This document shows positions 1-11,693 of a DNA stretch of 64,000 bases, piece by piece. The notes below the pieces were generated by a model that ran no database searches, was not told the DNA's origin, and was given only the letters and a program-made list of their open reading frames with translations. The stretch is from Perkinsus olseni (lineage: Eukaryota > Perkinsozoa > Perkinsida > Perkinsidae). Within the stretch, counting starts at the first letter, position 1. Each line of letters begins with the position of its first letter. Both the position numbers and the translations under genes were made by a program. The DNA lies in assembly GCA_013115135.1 (NCBI GenBank), contig JABANP010000268.1, forward strand, positions 1 to 64,000. The letters are read 5' to 3'.

Positions 1-733
1 TTTCCTCGGAACCGGCCCGGAAGACCTTCTCACGCCGGGTTCGCTCCTTAACCACGAACGCAACATATCGTTGCTACCACTTTGGTCGATTACGGGGGCG
101 CGCGAATAGCTCGCGCACAAACGATGCTGCTACCTTGCTTGAACTTGCTCCAGGCAAAGCCCGGACCTTCACAGAATCTACCAACGGACACCATGATCAA
201 CCTAAGCTTCTCAATACCCGGATACACAGTGATCAGCGTCACGCGCCCCAATATTACCTCCACAAGAGCAACTCAAACAGCGCTTTCTCGCAGCACTTCC
301 GGTGGCCTTGGACTCCTTACGGCACTTACAGTCGGGGTTCTTACAGGATTGCTGCAGAAGAGGGGTCTGTAACGTGTCGATGGATGAGTTGTTGTTGACG
401 AACGACGACGACGTAGTGGTGGTGGTGATCGACATGAAAAGAGGAAAAGGAAAAGGGCACCGTCACGCACACCGATGGTAGAAAACTGGGTTCAAGAACA
501 GCTAGAGGTGTCAGAAAATGCAGAATAGAAAATGTAAAAAATCCGAAAATTTACACTACAGGCGAGAATGCAGCATAAATAGTGGACGAACACAATTTTG
601 TAGAGTAACAAAGATTCTAGCTCAACGATAACAGGTGGCGTGTGATAGCCTTACATAAGGATAAACCACTGATTATACTATGAAAGATACTCGGTCGATA
701 AACTACAAGTAGGTAACACGGTGAATGCCATGA

Positions 734-747
734 TCGACCTAAGATAC
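734..747 (-). repeat. Intron-associated motif, copy 1
   Basis: TCGACCTAAGATAC is the reverse complement of GTATCTTAGGTCGA, the core shared with copies at 9438 and 11454. No gene is recognised around this copy, so I cannot say whether it lies in an intron. Confidence 0.5.
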
Positions 748-944
748 GTCCAGATATGACTCTGAAGGCGACGAAAATGATGGAAATTGTTACAGCTGGG
801 AAAGAGTGTCCACCGCCATCGACTACTCCCGCTGCACTACTGATGTCACGTCATTCACACTAGCTCTTCCAAACTACTACACCAACACAAATCCTCACTG
901 GAATGGGGTGAAGTCGACGAAGACAAATTGGAGTGATGTAGAAA

Positions 945-1012
945 AGTACCTCCTGGGATTCGAACCCGGGACCGATATTCTCGCGCTCGCCACGCTTTTG
1001 CCACGACCATTG
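945..1012 (-). repeat. tRNA-like relic (SINE or tRNA pseudogene)
   Basis: On the minus strand there is a good pol III B-box core (GGTTCGAATCC) about 35 bases after an A-box-like TGGCAAAAGCGTGG. The T arm pairs imperfectly and I find no matching 5' acceptor strand, so a functional tRNA is unlikely. A second minus-strand relic with core GTTCGAATCC lies near 1130-1210 and shares short blocks with this one, which hints at a tRNA-derived SINE family. Confidence 0.35.
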
Positions 1013-1728
1013 ATATACTAATTTTCAGAGGCTCAAGCACTACTAGCTGTTTTCGAGCATAGAAGGCTCGCTGGGCCCGGCAGGGGCTTTTCCGGTCAAA
1101 AATGGCGGTTGTGCGAGGAAGGGGCTGTAAGACCTTCGGAAAAACAACCCGGGATGGATTCGAACGGGGGACCTTCCGATGACTCAAAGAGACATGTGGG
1201 CAATCCACGAGGGATATATACTTCCCTGGGTACTACTCTGCTGAGTACTGTACTCTCGACTTCGATTCACTCAAGTTCAACTTCGAGTTCGTGTTGTAGA
1301 CGCGTCTCCTATGGGAGTCAATAGGGGCGTCAATAAAACAGTATTGAGGTTCTTAGTCGATTCTGGAATCGCATTTTACGCGTTAGAATCAATTCCAGAA
1401 TCGGTTCTGGCCTTCAGAATTGCTTTATTGAACCAGGGGAAATTCAAGATCAATACTGGACGCTTCTGTGAGTCTGAGTTGTCGTCATGCTCACTGTCAG
1501 TGACCGCTGCTGGATACGAGGCGTTGATAGTAGTTTGCAAGGAAGTAGAGGGATACGTCCCCCGACCCTTCGTCCGCGATGACCAATGACAATACTCATC
1601 AGATGACATCAATTCGATCATGTTTAACTTTCACGCAGGAGAGTGACCCTCCCAGAGGGTGGATAGTGTTAAGTGCCGGTCAATTAGTGCTTCGCATTCT
1701 ACTGCTGCTGTTAGATTTTCATCAGCTC

Positions 1729-4700
1729 ATGGCCAAGGTACTACCACCATCACCGCAAGCACCGCTGTCATCATCATTATCGAAATAGCGTGATCATTGT
1801 GATCAGGTCGCCGTCGAGAATAACCCAGGAGCTTCCAACGCTGCCAAGGTAGTATCTTTACACGTCTCTGTGTATTGTGTTCTTATCAGCCCCCGGAGGT
1901 GACCCCAGAGGCACTCCGGATCTACTATGAAAGGCTCTTCCCATCTCGAGACTTCTGCAGATGGTTATCGTATCGGGAGGATGGTCCCGGCGGCAAGGCG
2001 TCAACTGACAAGGGGGTAGTACCGAGGGAATGCTGTTCATTTACCGTCGTCAATGACTACAACTCTATTCCTGTGGCTTCGTAATCTGCCCGGTAAAATC
2101 AGATAGTGTCACCAGCGACCGGTAGAAGAGGCAGTGACTTCGTCCTGCCTTTGAGGGTTTTTGTACGAATTCTTGGACTCTTCCGTGGCGAATGCTTTGC
2201 ATGCTACGGAGAATTTGATGCTGCTTTTTGAAAGGCGATGTACTAGTCTAGAGAACTCGACGTCCATTGAAGAGTGACGAATACTAGTGAGTGTTTGAGA
2301 AACTGAAACTAGCATCTTCTAATAACTCGGACGTGGTAACTCTATGAAACTGGCTAGGAAAGCCACTCGCGAGAGAGAAGGACTGGGTTCATCAACTTAT
2401 ACCATGCGAACGCCATCTTGGAGCACTTCCAAATCTCGGGAGTAGCAGTAGAGTATTCTTATCGTAGAAATCAGAATGAATCAACTAAATTGATAATGAG
2501 TCGTGATATAACTTTCCCATGTGGGCATGGCAGCTCTGTTGGGGTCCTAGGATGGGAAATAGTCAAAAGGCGATGGTGGTGGTAGTCGCGAACCAGCGAT
2601 AGACAATACGCTCAGTTGAAATTGTGTAGGACAGTGATTGGAGATAGAATCAAGACCCAATCTTATCTGACTGTCAGTTGTATCAAATACACGATAGCGT
2701 GGAAATTCACTGAGTTTTAGCCACTTTAGTCTATGAAGGCTCGTTGGCTGTATGGATGTCTTCGCCCTATTATCTGCGAATGTAAAGGGAGCTATTTGCT
2801 TATGAAGATTAATACACGTCAATTTTCCGCTGCGGCAGTTTTGTCGCATCCCAGTAGTTCTACTCTGATCACCTCGCCATCACTTTCAGGGCTCCTTCCT
2901 ATTCCGCCGAGAGTTCTCCTTCACGTTGCCTGGAGACATCTATTGTCGTTATCTGTCTTCCATGGCCAACACGATTTTAGAAGGCTTTATTGGACAGGGT
3001 CCCTGATAAGGTAGGCAACTGCGTGCGGCATCGACGCCTCTCCCGCGTGAAAAGGACGGAGTACACAGTCTTACTGAAGTGCTTGAAAACTGTACTGTCC
3101 CACGGTGCGTTACTCTAAAATGTTTGTCAGATTGACATTGGTGCGGTATTCAATATTCCACCCACTAATTATCAGCAGTTCGGTCTCACTGGTGGGAGTG
3201 GTAGGTTGTAGCGCTCGAGGACATCATTGTAGTGGATGGGAGAACCCTTCAGGTGGCGGCTTCCAACCACAACAGAGGGAGTTGGTGTTTGATATCGATA
3301 TGGACGACTATGATGAAGTGCGGAACTGTTGCACAGGCTCCAATGTAAGATGCTTAGCTTGTTTTCGTGTGGCCTGCGCGAAGATATCTCGTTTCCTGGT
3401 GCTGAGTAGAAGGGGGAATTCGGTCTCCCACGTAGTCTGACGCTATTGGCAGGCCCTGGCCTCCTCATCTGTCCGGATGGGAATGAGTTGGTTGCAAAAT
3501 TTTCGTCAATTTATTTTTTTAGACGACGTGGTTTATTCCGTACGAAATAATTATTGCTCTTAATGGTCCCAGTGTGTCGTAGGTGTGTAAATTGTGTTGG
3601 ACGTTCATTGCCTGCGCGGTGAGGATCCTGAACAAGGCGCTGCGAGACGACTTTGGATTCAAGCACATCCTGTTTGTATTCAGCGGCCGTAGAGGAGTCC
3701 ATTGCTGGGTGTGTGATGAGGTGGGCGCCTGGGCGGAGGGCTGATCGTGTGATGGGACTTCTCTCCGGGGTTCTTGCCAGGTAGCGAGGAAGCTGAGCAA
3801 CGAGCAGAGATCGGCTGTGGCGGAGTATCTTCAGCTACTGAATGGTGGCAGGTACTAACGGTGTTAGATCGAGACCCTCGTAGTAGGCTAAACCCGTTGG
3901 TTAGGGAGCAATAGTTGATGGTACTTAACCCCAACCTATTAGTTGGTTTGTCCAGCATGCACCGTGACGGTATTAAGTATCCAAATGGCGAGCTTTGGAT
4001 GCAATAGAATGATATGAGTAACGCACGGTGAAGATACTACTTGACGGCCGTGTGATAGTCGGTTAATTAGTATGTACAGTTACCATCAGTCTTCGACGGG
4101 GGCGCGCGGTCATCGTTCTCGATTACTCACCGGTAGTCCTGAGTAGTGCTACATTCACTGGACTGCTTCTTCTGGTCACTAGCGTGTTTGGGAAGGGGAG
4201 ATTTGCGATAGCGGAGCCCTCAAGAGTGAAAGGAGCTTCTGCATCAGCTTCCTTGGCAATCATTCGATTTTATGCTACCGTCACAGCTATAACCGGTTTG
4301 TAGCCCACGCCGCCTTTATTTGTCGTGAGTGCCATGTATTGGGTAGGTGCAAGTACATCCGCTCGTCGACTCAACAGCGGCATCCCCACGTTAGAAGGGG
4401 CATCGAGATCTGCCGAAAATATCTGGAAATTCCCGAGGTAGACGGTGGCCAAAGATTCATCTCCGGGAAATTGGTGTTCGCTCAGTGTGGTCTCCTGGAA
4501 GGCCAGAAGTTGTTGGAGGCCCCGGCGAGCGAATCGGACGCCAAGAATTTGACACAGAAAATTGTTAACGCGGCGATTCCCGCAACTGATCCGGTGGGAC
4601 GGGCGGAGGCGAAGAGCTTCCTGTCTTCTAAGAGGAGCAGCAAGGAGGTAGTTTGGGTTGGTTTTTTGGTGGTCATGGTATCCGAGGTTGACCTTGGCAA

Positions 4701-5357
4701 GATTCGAAAAAGGTCCTGTTGGAGCTGGGGATAGTTAATCTTTGATGAGTGTCGTATTGTCAGCTTAATTGAGATGTTTTTGACCTGTCGACCTAAGAGG
4801 AGCAGCTTGGGTTAGCGGCCAACCGTTAGCTTGGTATCCGAGGTTGATCCTGGCAAGATTCATGGGAGCTCCTGGCGAAGTCGGAATAGTGATCTTTTTA
4901 AGTGCTGTATTTCCGGCTCAATGTTTATTGAGTATTTTTCTTACCTGTGCGGGAGTATCTTTTCTCCCAGGTATGGCGATGGGTATCCTCAAGATGCGCT
5001 AACCCGATTGTCTTGGATGAAGTTGCACTCGAGATGGCGTATCCTAGGTTGGACATAAACGTTTCTAAGCAGATGAATCACTTGCTCAAAGCACCTTTCT
5101 GTATCCATCCCAAAACCGGCAGAGTGTGCGTACCGATCATTGACGTTGAGAAGCCGGAGTCTTTCAACCCTTTGAGTGTTCCCACTGTGGCTGAGCTGAT
5201 CGAGGAGCTGGCGGCCCGGAAGGGGGACTCCGGCGGCGACTCTGAGAAGCAGACGACGAGGCTATCGAAGTGGGTGCTGGGTGTGGGGAGGAAGGAGTTT
5301 CGCCGAGAGGTGGTGGAGTCAGAGTGGAAATCTCGCGCGCTCGAAAATTATGAATGA
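1729..5357 (+). CDS. PRI1: DNA primase small (catalytic) subunit, multi-exon
   Basis: The catalytic subunit of the primase-polymerase alpha complex makes RNA primers for nuclear DNA replication. Family landmarks appear in order on one strand: the N-terminal block with [16 protein letters not shown] (exon 1890 to about 2070), [11 protein letters not shown] (from 3131), the metal-binding [14 protein letters not shown] with its catalytic Asp pair (about 3253-3400), [21 protein letters not shown] (about 3625-3730; two adjoining blocks), [14 protein letters not shown] (3781-3852), [10 protein letters not shown] (about 4370-4650) and [16 protein letters not shown] with HPKTGR (about 4960-5357, stop TGA). 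Start choice: ATG 1729 opens a three-codon exon (1729-1737) that joins in phase 0 to 1807-1848 and then to 1890. The segment that should link the N-terminal block to IDIGAV (2075-3130) was not resolved. Identity is secure; several exon borders are not. Confidence 0.85.
4629..4960 (+). repeat. Tandem duplication of about 165 bases inside the primase gene
   Basis: A block beginning TAAGAGGAGCAGC and holding GGTATCCGAGGTTGA, a shared GGCAAGATTC and a purine-rich tail occurs at about 4629 and again at about 4794, diverged by substitutions and small indels. It spans the 3' end of an exon and the following intron, so it duplicates a possible 5' splice-site region. Confidence 0.55.
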
Positions 5358-5835
5358 TCGGTTGTGGTCGGTGTAGTAGCAGGGGTGAAATATCTCGTCA
5401 GAAGCGACACGGTAAGTTCAAAATCAGAGTTTATTCTTCTTTGCGAGGTCGGACGATATTGTTTGAACTGACCTCGCCGTCGGGACTGGAATCTTGTTGG
5501 GGGAAGTGTATTGGTCCAGCAGGTACTTGGCGTACTTCAAGAAGTTCGTCGATGGCGTTGAAGGGGACATACTTGGCGAGCGGAGGGATATCGAAATGGA
5601 ATTTTAATAATAATTATTCCTGCATGTTTTCCAGCAGCTGCCGTTATTGCGTTGATCACAAGTTTTGGGAGGATCTTGTTTGCGCTTGCAGGTGTCTGCT
5701 CTTTGCCATGACGCGAGCCATCAGTAGAGAGAGGCCCTACTCTCCGGCGAGGTACTTGGATCTGCCCAGCTTCGACCTTGGATACTTTTTGCGATCAGGT
5801 ATCTCACCACGGTACGCTGGGTTCACGACTCGGTC
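5358..5835 (+). other. Primase downstream region
   Basis: About 480 bases between the primase stop and the next coding block. There is an open frame but no recognisable domain. The stretch from about 5751 to 5806 reads as a short GT-AG intron that contains a copy of the intron-associated motif. Confidence 0.35.
5769..5785 (-). repeat. Intron-associated motif, copy 2
   Basis: GCTTCGACCTTGGATAC followed by CTTT is nearly identical over about 20 bases to the copy at 10524 in the unrelated MFS gene. It sits inside a probable short intron that ends with CAG at about 5807. Confidence 0.6.
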
Positions 5836-8369
5836 GTGGCTGAGCTACTGAATGAGGGTCAGGGCGGGTCCGCCGCCACTTCGCCGGGCTCTCCTGGGAG
5901 GGCGGACGGCGGGTCTCCGGCGGGCACTCCTCACAGTACACCGCGCAGCTCGGCATCGATGATGACGGTGTTGGCGTTGGGACCACCGGTGTCTACCCTT
6001 AATGCCAGCGATAGGACACTGGCTGCATTGCAGCTTGGAAGACGGGCAGGACTGGAGTCGAGGAAGTAGTACTGGGCAGCGCTTGGACTTAAGGGTGGAA
6101 AAATTCTCCCAAAGTTTGAGTAGGGCTTTACCCCGGAGCGCTCTGACTCGGGAGAGAAGGAGGTTTGAAAAGGCCACGGGCATCCGTAGGCCGCCACTTC
6201 CACCGGGCAGGGAGAAATTACTCACCCTGGTGGATGGATTCTGGAGGGGATCTCGTCAGCTGTGTTCTCTGTGACTCACTCGGCTTCAGTCATCACCCTG
6301 TACAGTATTCTGACCGCGGCATGGGTGTGTCATTCCGTCAGTACTCCTCCTTAGTGTGGCAATGGGTGGGTGATGTTACATTAATATCAGTACATACTCT
6401 ATAATAAGAACACCATAGCCTAACCTTGATTCTAGTCGCAGTGGCCTTGATTGACACGTGTATCAGTGAAAAACTCACTAGCGATATGCTTGTTCCGCAG
6501 GTACGTGGTTAATTCTTTGATGCACGCCAGGCCGCAGAAGGCCGTGTCCTCGCACCAGGCTGATGACGCCCTTCCATGGGCGATACAGCGACTGCAGCTA
6601 TTCGACAAGTACTGTGATGATGAAGCTACCAAGGAGGCCAGGGCCTCTGATGTAGAGAAGCTAAAGGGCATTTATGAGAAGTTCAAAGCAGGGAGCAATA
6701 GCAGTTCGCTCGAGGTCGACCCTCAGTCGCCCGCGGGCCAAGTGGCGCATCTTTATTATCAGCTGGCTGAGGCTACTGAGGACGGGAAGGTAGTGGCGAA
6801 AGTACCGGAGTGGGCACGGAAGATGATCCGGAAGCGCGTGACGGTGGATAGCGTGGAAATTGTGGCTTTCGAGCTCGATGTGCTTGTGCATGCTAGAGAA
6901 ACCGAGCGAAGGGGGTTCGGGGAGTGAAGATTCTGATTCTGATACTGAGGAGGGCAGTACGCTGCCGAGGGCGATCGAGGAGAGGGTGTGGTTCCTGCTG
7001 GAGAGGAAGTGTGGCCAGCTGAGTACTCGACAGGGCCAGCTGTGGGAGAGGGTCCATCTGGCGTCCCTTGCGGCCTGTGCCATGGCCTTGTTTGTGAAGT
7101 GTTTTCTACCGGGCTCTGGAGGGGGGTCGGAGGCATCTGCGAGGGAGGCGATATCTACGGTGATTGCTAAGCCGCCTCCTGAGCGTGTTCTGATGTACGG
7201 GGGGAGGGCGGTGGTGGCGGAGGACGAAATGGTGGAGGTCGGGAGAATATCGGAAGGAGTGGTAGTAAAAGAAGCGGTACGAAGGAGGACTCTTGAGGAG
7301 CCCTATGACCGTTTGCTGCTCCTGGAGGACCTTGAGCGGGCCTTGCATGGAGGCCACCCGGTGGCCGATGCCCCTCCGGATCAACTCAGAGTGGCGGCGG
7401 CGAAGGCAGCAGCAGCGGCATCAGCACAGAATCTGGTAGGATGGCCAGGGGTGGTGGATGATGATGAGGAGGAGAAGGATCGCCCAAGCCCGGCCAATCT
7501 GAGTATCGAGTCTGAAGGGAAATATTGTGATTTCATACTGGTACACGGCGCGTCGTCGTTGGTGGAGTGAGGACACCATTAGGGAGGTGCTTCCCGAGCT
7601 CCCTCCGGGTCAGGAGGCGACCTTAAAGATACTTCTTGCGGGGCAGCGGGGTGATGGGGGATGAACCGATCGACGATAGTGTGCTGCAGAGTCTGGTTGA
7701 TGATGCTGAGTCGGAAGGGAGCGTTGAGGAAATGGGCAAGATTGGGCAAGATTTCAAGATGTCACTGAGTGATTCCTATCGTATGTGTGGAGTATGTGGT
7801 GTTGATTGCGAAGGATCTTTTTTCATTTGCGAAAGGTGTGGTATCAGTCTTCACGACGCCTGCCGAAACCTCATCGGCTGGGACAACACCAACACAACGG
7901 AGGGCTCTGCCTCGCCTGCTCCCACGCCCAGGAGGGTTCTCAGCCGCGGTGTTCCCTCTGCCCCTGTGACGTGGCTAGGCGGAGTGTGCTTATGCCCATG
8001 GGCGATCTTGGCTACGCGGGGACTGGTGCCATCTGCCTCTGTGGTCTGTCGTTCGATGGCGTGTCGATGGTGAAGGACTCTGAAGGCTTCCTTCGAGTGA
8101 TGCTCGCCTCGGCTGCACGGCAGGGAGTACCGAGGCGGCATCAGCATCAATGTAGTGGCTGTGGTCAGCCTATCGTCCGCGGCCACGCTCAGGTGAAGTG
8201 TTCTATGAGGTCCTGTAGACGACGGTATCACGCGGTCTGCGCCCCTCGACGAGTCGATAGGCTTCTGAGGAGCTCTCAGGGCGGACCGAGGCGACGGAAG
8301 AAGGAGGTCCAACCGCTGCTGTACTCGGTCGTGTCTTGCTGTGAGCACGCAGCTCTCGAGCAGGGGTGA
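5836..8369 (+). CDS. PHD / zinc-knuckle / extended-PHD (PZP) chromatin protein, multi-exon
   Basis: A chromatin reader is inferred from a cysteine pattern typical of BRPF/JADE/AF10-type PZP modules. It starts with a PHD finger, CGVC..C..ICERC...H..C (about 7786-7870), then a CLAC...C.LCP knuckle, a GDLGYAGTG stretch, CSGCGQPIVRG with C..CRRRYHAVCA, and a final SCCEHA (to 8369). Upstream frames on the same strand (about 6500-6900 and 6915-7560) are acidic or helical with DSDSDTEEGS and an alanine-rich run, and look coding. The reading frame changes near 6900, 7560 and 7900. One change can be a 42-base GT-AG intron, but the one inside the PZP module (near 7905) has no room for an intron and looks like a one-base indel. 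The true start is unknown; 5836 is the earliest plausible coding block. Confidence 0.6.
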
Positions 8370-8873
8370 TGGTGGTGGTTTGGAGGGAGCGATCGTGGAC
8401 GTATCTGTAGCATTGACGGGTATGTGTTTCAATCTGCCACTCCCGTTGAGTTCATAATGTGGGGGATGGATAGGTCCGATCGATTCGATCAGCCGCCGCC
8501 GATTTATGCTACCGCCACGACCACAACCGATATTTCCAACGCCGGTAGATAGATTGGTTATGACAGCGAAAAGTAGCTTCGTCCCTGTTGGCATACCTGA
8601 TCGTCTAGCGGTTGGTGACCAACAGCAGCATGCTTACAGGTCCCTTTGAACTCATACCACATTTTCCGCAAATCGTAGACATGCTGCTGCCCTGTTGAGA
8701 GTTCGATGGTCTGGCTTTCTTCTCTCTGTCAAACCCCATTCACCTCCGGTTGAACCGTCCAAACACCGCTGTACAGTCGACAACAACAAGCGCCTCGTGG
8801 TTGGCTTATTGAGGTTGACCATGGTACATTACGGAATATAAGATTCTTCCATCGAAGTTGTTTTTTGTTCGTC
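8370..8873. other. Intergenic, PZP gene to MFS copy 1
   Basis: About 500 bases with no coding signal that I trust. It should contain the 3' end of the PZP gene and the promoter and 5' UTR of the transporter. No TATA-like or other element is convincing. Confidence 0.4.
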
Positions 8874-11423
8874 ATGAACGACAGTACCCAAACGTATGAT
8901 CCCCGACAGCCTCTCCTTGCCAGCACTGCCTCGACCGCCCCGATGCGCTTGACCCCGGGCCAGCGTGCAAAGAGGCGATGGATGCTGGTCCTCTGCCAAA
9001 CAGCATACTTCGTCACGATAACTCTACTCTACCAGATGGCACCCTTCTTCCCAGTATACGCCAAGGAGCAGCTCGGTGAGGGACGCCATAGTGCTTGCTT
9101 GATGATGGCCCCCTTCCTCAGGTCTTACTGACGCCACCATTGGAGTGGTATTTGCCTTCCTACCGTGCGCCTCGTGTATCATGGCACCGGTCACCGGCTA
9201 TCTACTGCAACTGTTGGGGTACTTCACAGTACTCCTGGCTGGAGGCGTTTTTGTGGCGATCGGGACGCTAGGTTTTGGTTTCTCGAAGGCGTTGGGGTAA
9301 GTGTGGTCTTCCGCAGTGATGGTGGCTGGATGGGTGCTTGTCAGGGGTTTCCTGGCCTTCCGAGCGGCTCAGGGAGTGGGGGCTGCCTGCACATACTCTG
9401 CAACGTCAGCGATAATGGCCAGGCAGGCTAGTGTGGAGTATCTTAGGTCGAAGCTGGCAAGTTACATGTAGGTTGTTTCCGAGTGACATCGAGAAGATAT
9501 TCGCCGTCCAGGAGCTCATAGGGAATGTTGGCTTCGCGCTCGGGCCCCACCATAGGTGACGCCCCAACCCATCCCATCGGAGTTGAACCACGTCCAGTCA
9601 GGTGCTGGCCTCTTCCAGATCGGCGGCTTCCACACGTCCTTCATCGTCCTCACTATTGTGCACTTTGGCGTGATGGTGAGTCGTCTCCCCCCTGCTGAGG
9701 TCCCCTGTATCAACTGTAGTAGATCCTCATGATGGCTACCTGGGTCCCTATACCACCGGCTCCTAGGGTGCCAGTCAGTGATGGTGGGAGCGAGCAGCGG
9801 AGTGGCAGGAAGGTTGTGGGGGTCAGGGAGGTAAGCTTATGCTACTACTACACTATCAATCGGTATTCATATATTTGATGTTAAATGAATATCTTCTTGT
9901 CTTGTGTACAACTCCCTTCGACCTAAGATATGATTATAGCTAGCTGCATGCCGAGAGTCACCCCAATTCTGCTGCTGTTGCTTCATCACTAGATCAGCCC
10001 CCCTGGATGACCCCTCTCCAACCACCCTCGGAAGAGCCTTCGGTTGAATACTCCCCTTCCAGTCATTATTCGTTTTATCGTTATTGTGTCGTTATATTCG
10101 GTAGCATCGGCCACGCTTCGTCCAACGTGGTCAGGTCCTGAGGATGCGGCACATACTCCTCACCGTCCTCTGCAGTGCCTTCGTCAGCTCAGCCTTCGGC
10201 TTCATGGACCCAGTAAGCTGCCTCTCGACCATCATCTTGGACCAGCATCGCTCCGCTTTTTTTTCCAGGTACTGTCAGAACACTTCCTGAATGTCTTGGG
10301 AGATGTTTCACCGGCCACAATGGGGCTCATGTTTGCCTTCCCATCAGTCACTATGGCCGTGGCAACGTTGCTTATTCCGAAGTAAGCAGGAGAGGGGGTA
10401 TGGGCGATTCGCGTGGTTCGCCGGAGACTTATTGGGAACGGCCCCTCACTCTTGATGGCTCTTCGAAGCAACTGCGCCAATAATACGGAATCTTTTGGTC
10501 GTTACGAGTTCTATGATGCGCATGCTTCGACCTTGGATACTTTCTCCTAACACGCACTCGAGATGGCGCCTTACTCTCACTGGTTGTTCAGAACAACAGC
10601 CCTCCTAACAAAACACGTTACCCTAGCCCTCGGTCTACTGGTCATGGGAGCCTCCTTCGTAAGCCCCCACTCACTCGCCCCACAACAATGATGGTATCTT
10701 TAGTTGACCCTTGGACCAACTATAGAAGTATCCTCCAACCCGTGGGTGCAGCAGTTAGTGGCCCTCGGTCTGGCCGGTATCGGCTCCAGCTGGGGTTGGG
10801 TGCCCTGCATGCCCTACATGATTGAAGGGGTGAGCACCATCCGTCACCCGGCAGAGTTGGTGGAGTTGTGGTATTACAGATACCTCCTGAGATGGGCCAT
10901 GGAGCCATCGACATGGTGTCTGCCCTCTTCAACGGCGGAGCTTCCTTGGGTGAAGCACTAGGGCCTATCCTGGGCGGATCGCTTACCGGGTAAGTGTATC
11001 TCCTCCATGGCCGCGATCGTGATCTTGCGAAGAAGCCACCTGTGCCCCCTTCCTACTGGTTTCTGCACTACTATACCTCCCTCCGCTGTCCAACCTAGCG
11101 GCCCGTGGGTCAAATCCTCACAGCGCTTGTCTTAGTAGATAAAATCAATGCTCTATGACATCGTCGTCGTTACCTCTGCTTCCTTCAGAGTCATCGGCTT
11201 CTCCCCGGCCTGCCTCTCCTATGCTGTGCTCTTCCTACTCTACGGCGCCTTGTTTTGGATACTGGCGCCCGACACGTCAGCTCAAGACCGTCTGCTGCCC
11301 TATACAGACTACGACGCCAATCCTGGCATCTCAGCGGCGAGGATATCTCGACGATACTCGACAGCGTCCCTCCTTCCCTCGCCTGTGGAGCCGGGGACAG
11401 CATTGAGAGAACGAAGTGAGTAG
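8874..11423 (+). CDS. MFS transporter resembling SLC18B1, tandem copy 1
   Basis: A 12-helix major facilitator resembling the SLC18 vesicular amine/polyamine exporters, placed in membranes by family; the substrate is not readable from sequence. Comparison with copy 2 fixes exons 8874-9075, 9122-9296, 9345-9422, 9472-9555, 9602-9675, 9723-9830, 10135-10212, 10269-10381, 10592-10658, 10704-10829, 10880-10989 and 11189-11423; an exon between 9831 and 10134 is likely. Landmarks are QMAPFFPVYAKEQLG, PVTGYLLQLLGY, FRAAQGVGAACTYSA, CSAFGFMDP, SSWGWVPCMPYMIEG and GGASLGEALGPILGG. Introns are about 45-55 bases. The third has a GC-AG donor where copy 2 has GT. A CCCC run at 9545-9548 adds one base relative to copy 2 and breaks the frame at the end of exon 4, so this is a frame-broken gene or an assembly error. 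Confidence 0.75.
9438..9454 (+). repeat. Intron-associated motif, copy 3
   Basis: GTATCTTAGGTCGAAGC lies in intron 3 of MFS copy 1. The homologous intron of MFS copy 2 carries the same motif in the opposite orientation (12227-12243). Confidence 0.7.
9916..9930 (-). repeat. Intron-associated motif, copy 4
   Basis: CTTCGACCTAAGATA is in the longer non-coding stretch after the donor at 9831 of MFS copy 1. Confidence 0.6.
10524..10540 (-). repeat. Intron-associated motif, copy 5
   Basis: GCTTCGACCTTGGATAC lies in the intron between 10381 and 10592 of MFS copy 1. It is the same variant as at 5769. Confidence 0.65.
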
Positions 11424-11453
11424 TTTTCTCTGTGTATTTGCAAGAGAATCGGG

Positions 11454-11470
11454 GTATCTTAGCTCGAAGC
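11454..11470 (+). repeat. Intron-associated motif, copy 6
   Basis: GTATCTTAGCTCGAAGC lies just downstream of the copy 1 stop codon. It differs from the copy at 9438 at one base. Confidence 0.6.
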
Positions 11471-11693
11471 ATGCTCACCGGAGTTTATGCTCAGCGAAGC
11501 ATCCAAGTGCAGTAAAGTGGAGACCGCCTTCCTTCTCCTGTGCTGATGATGCCATTAACGATACTCTGTCACAATTGCGCTGTCCCCTCTCCAATTTATC
11601 AGCATACCCTTTCACCGCTCATTTCAAACTGCGTTAGTAATATTCCCTCCAAGGGAATTCCTCCACTAACAGCTCTCGCCCTTCGCCGCGGCC

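Larger units (their letters stand above)
1..1728. other. Region upstream of primase, no gene supported
   Basis: Only short open frames without recognisable domains occur here. A hydrophobic stretch near 280-360 and a serine-rich frame near 1580-1790 look non-conserved. The region holds two minus-strand tRNA-like B-box relics (near 945-1012 and 1130-1210) and one copy of the intron-associated motif at 734-747. It may contain exons of an upstream gene that I cannot recognise. Confidence 0.4.

Noticed and set aside
1020..1040. GAGGCTCAAG resembling the end of the dinoflagellate/Perkinsus spliced leader
   Set aside because: Only the last eight or nine bases fit and the preceding leader sequence is absent; chance match.
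4787..4798. GTCGACCTAAGA as a copy of the intron motif
   Set aside because: It is the junction of the tandem duplication: TAAGAGGAGC belongs to the duplicated block, so the match is accidental.
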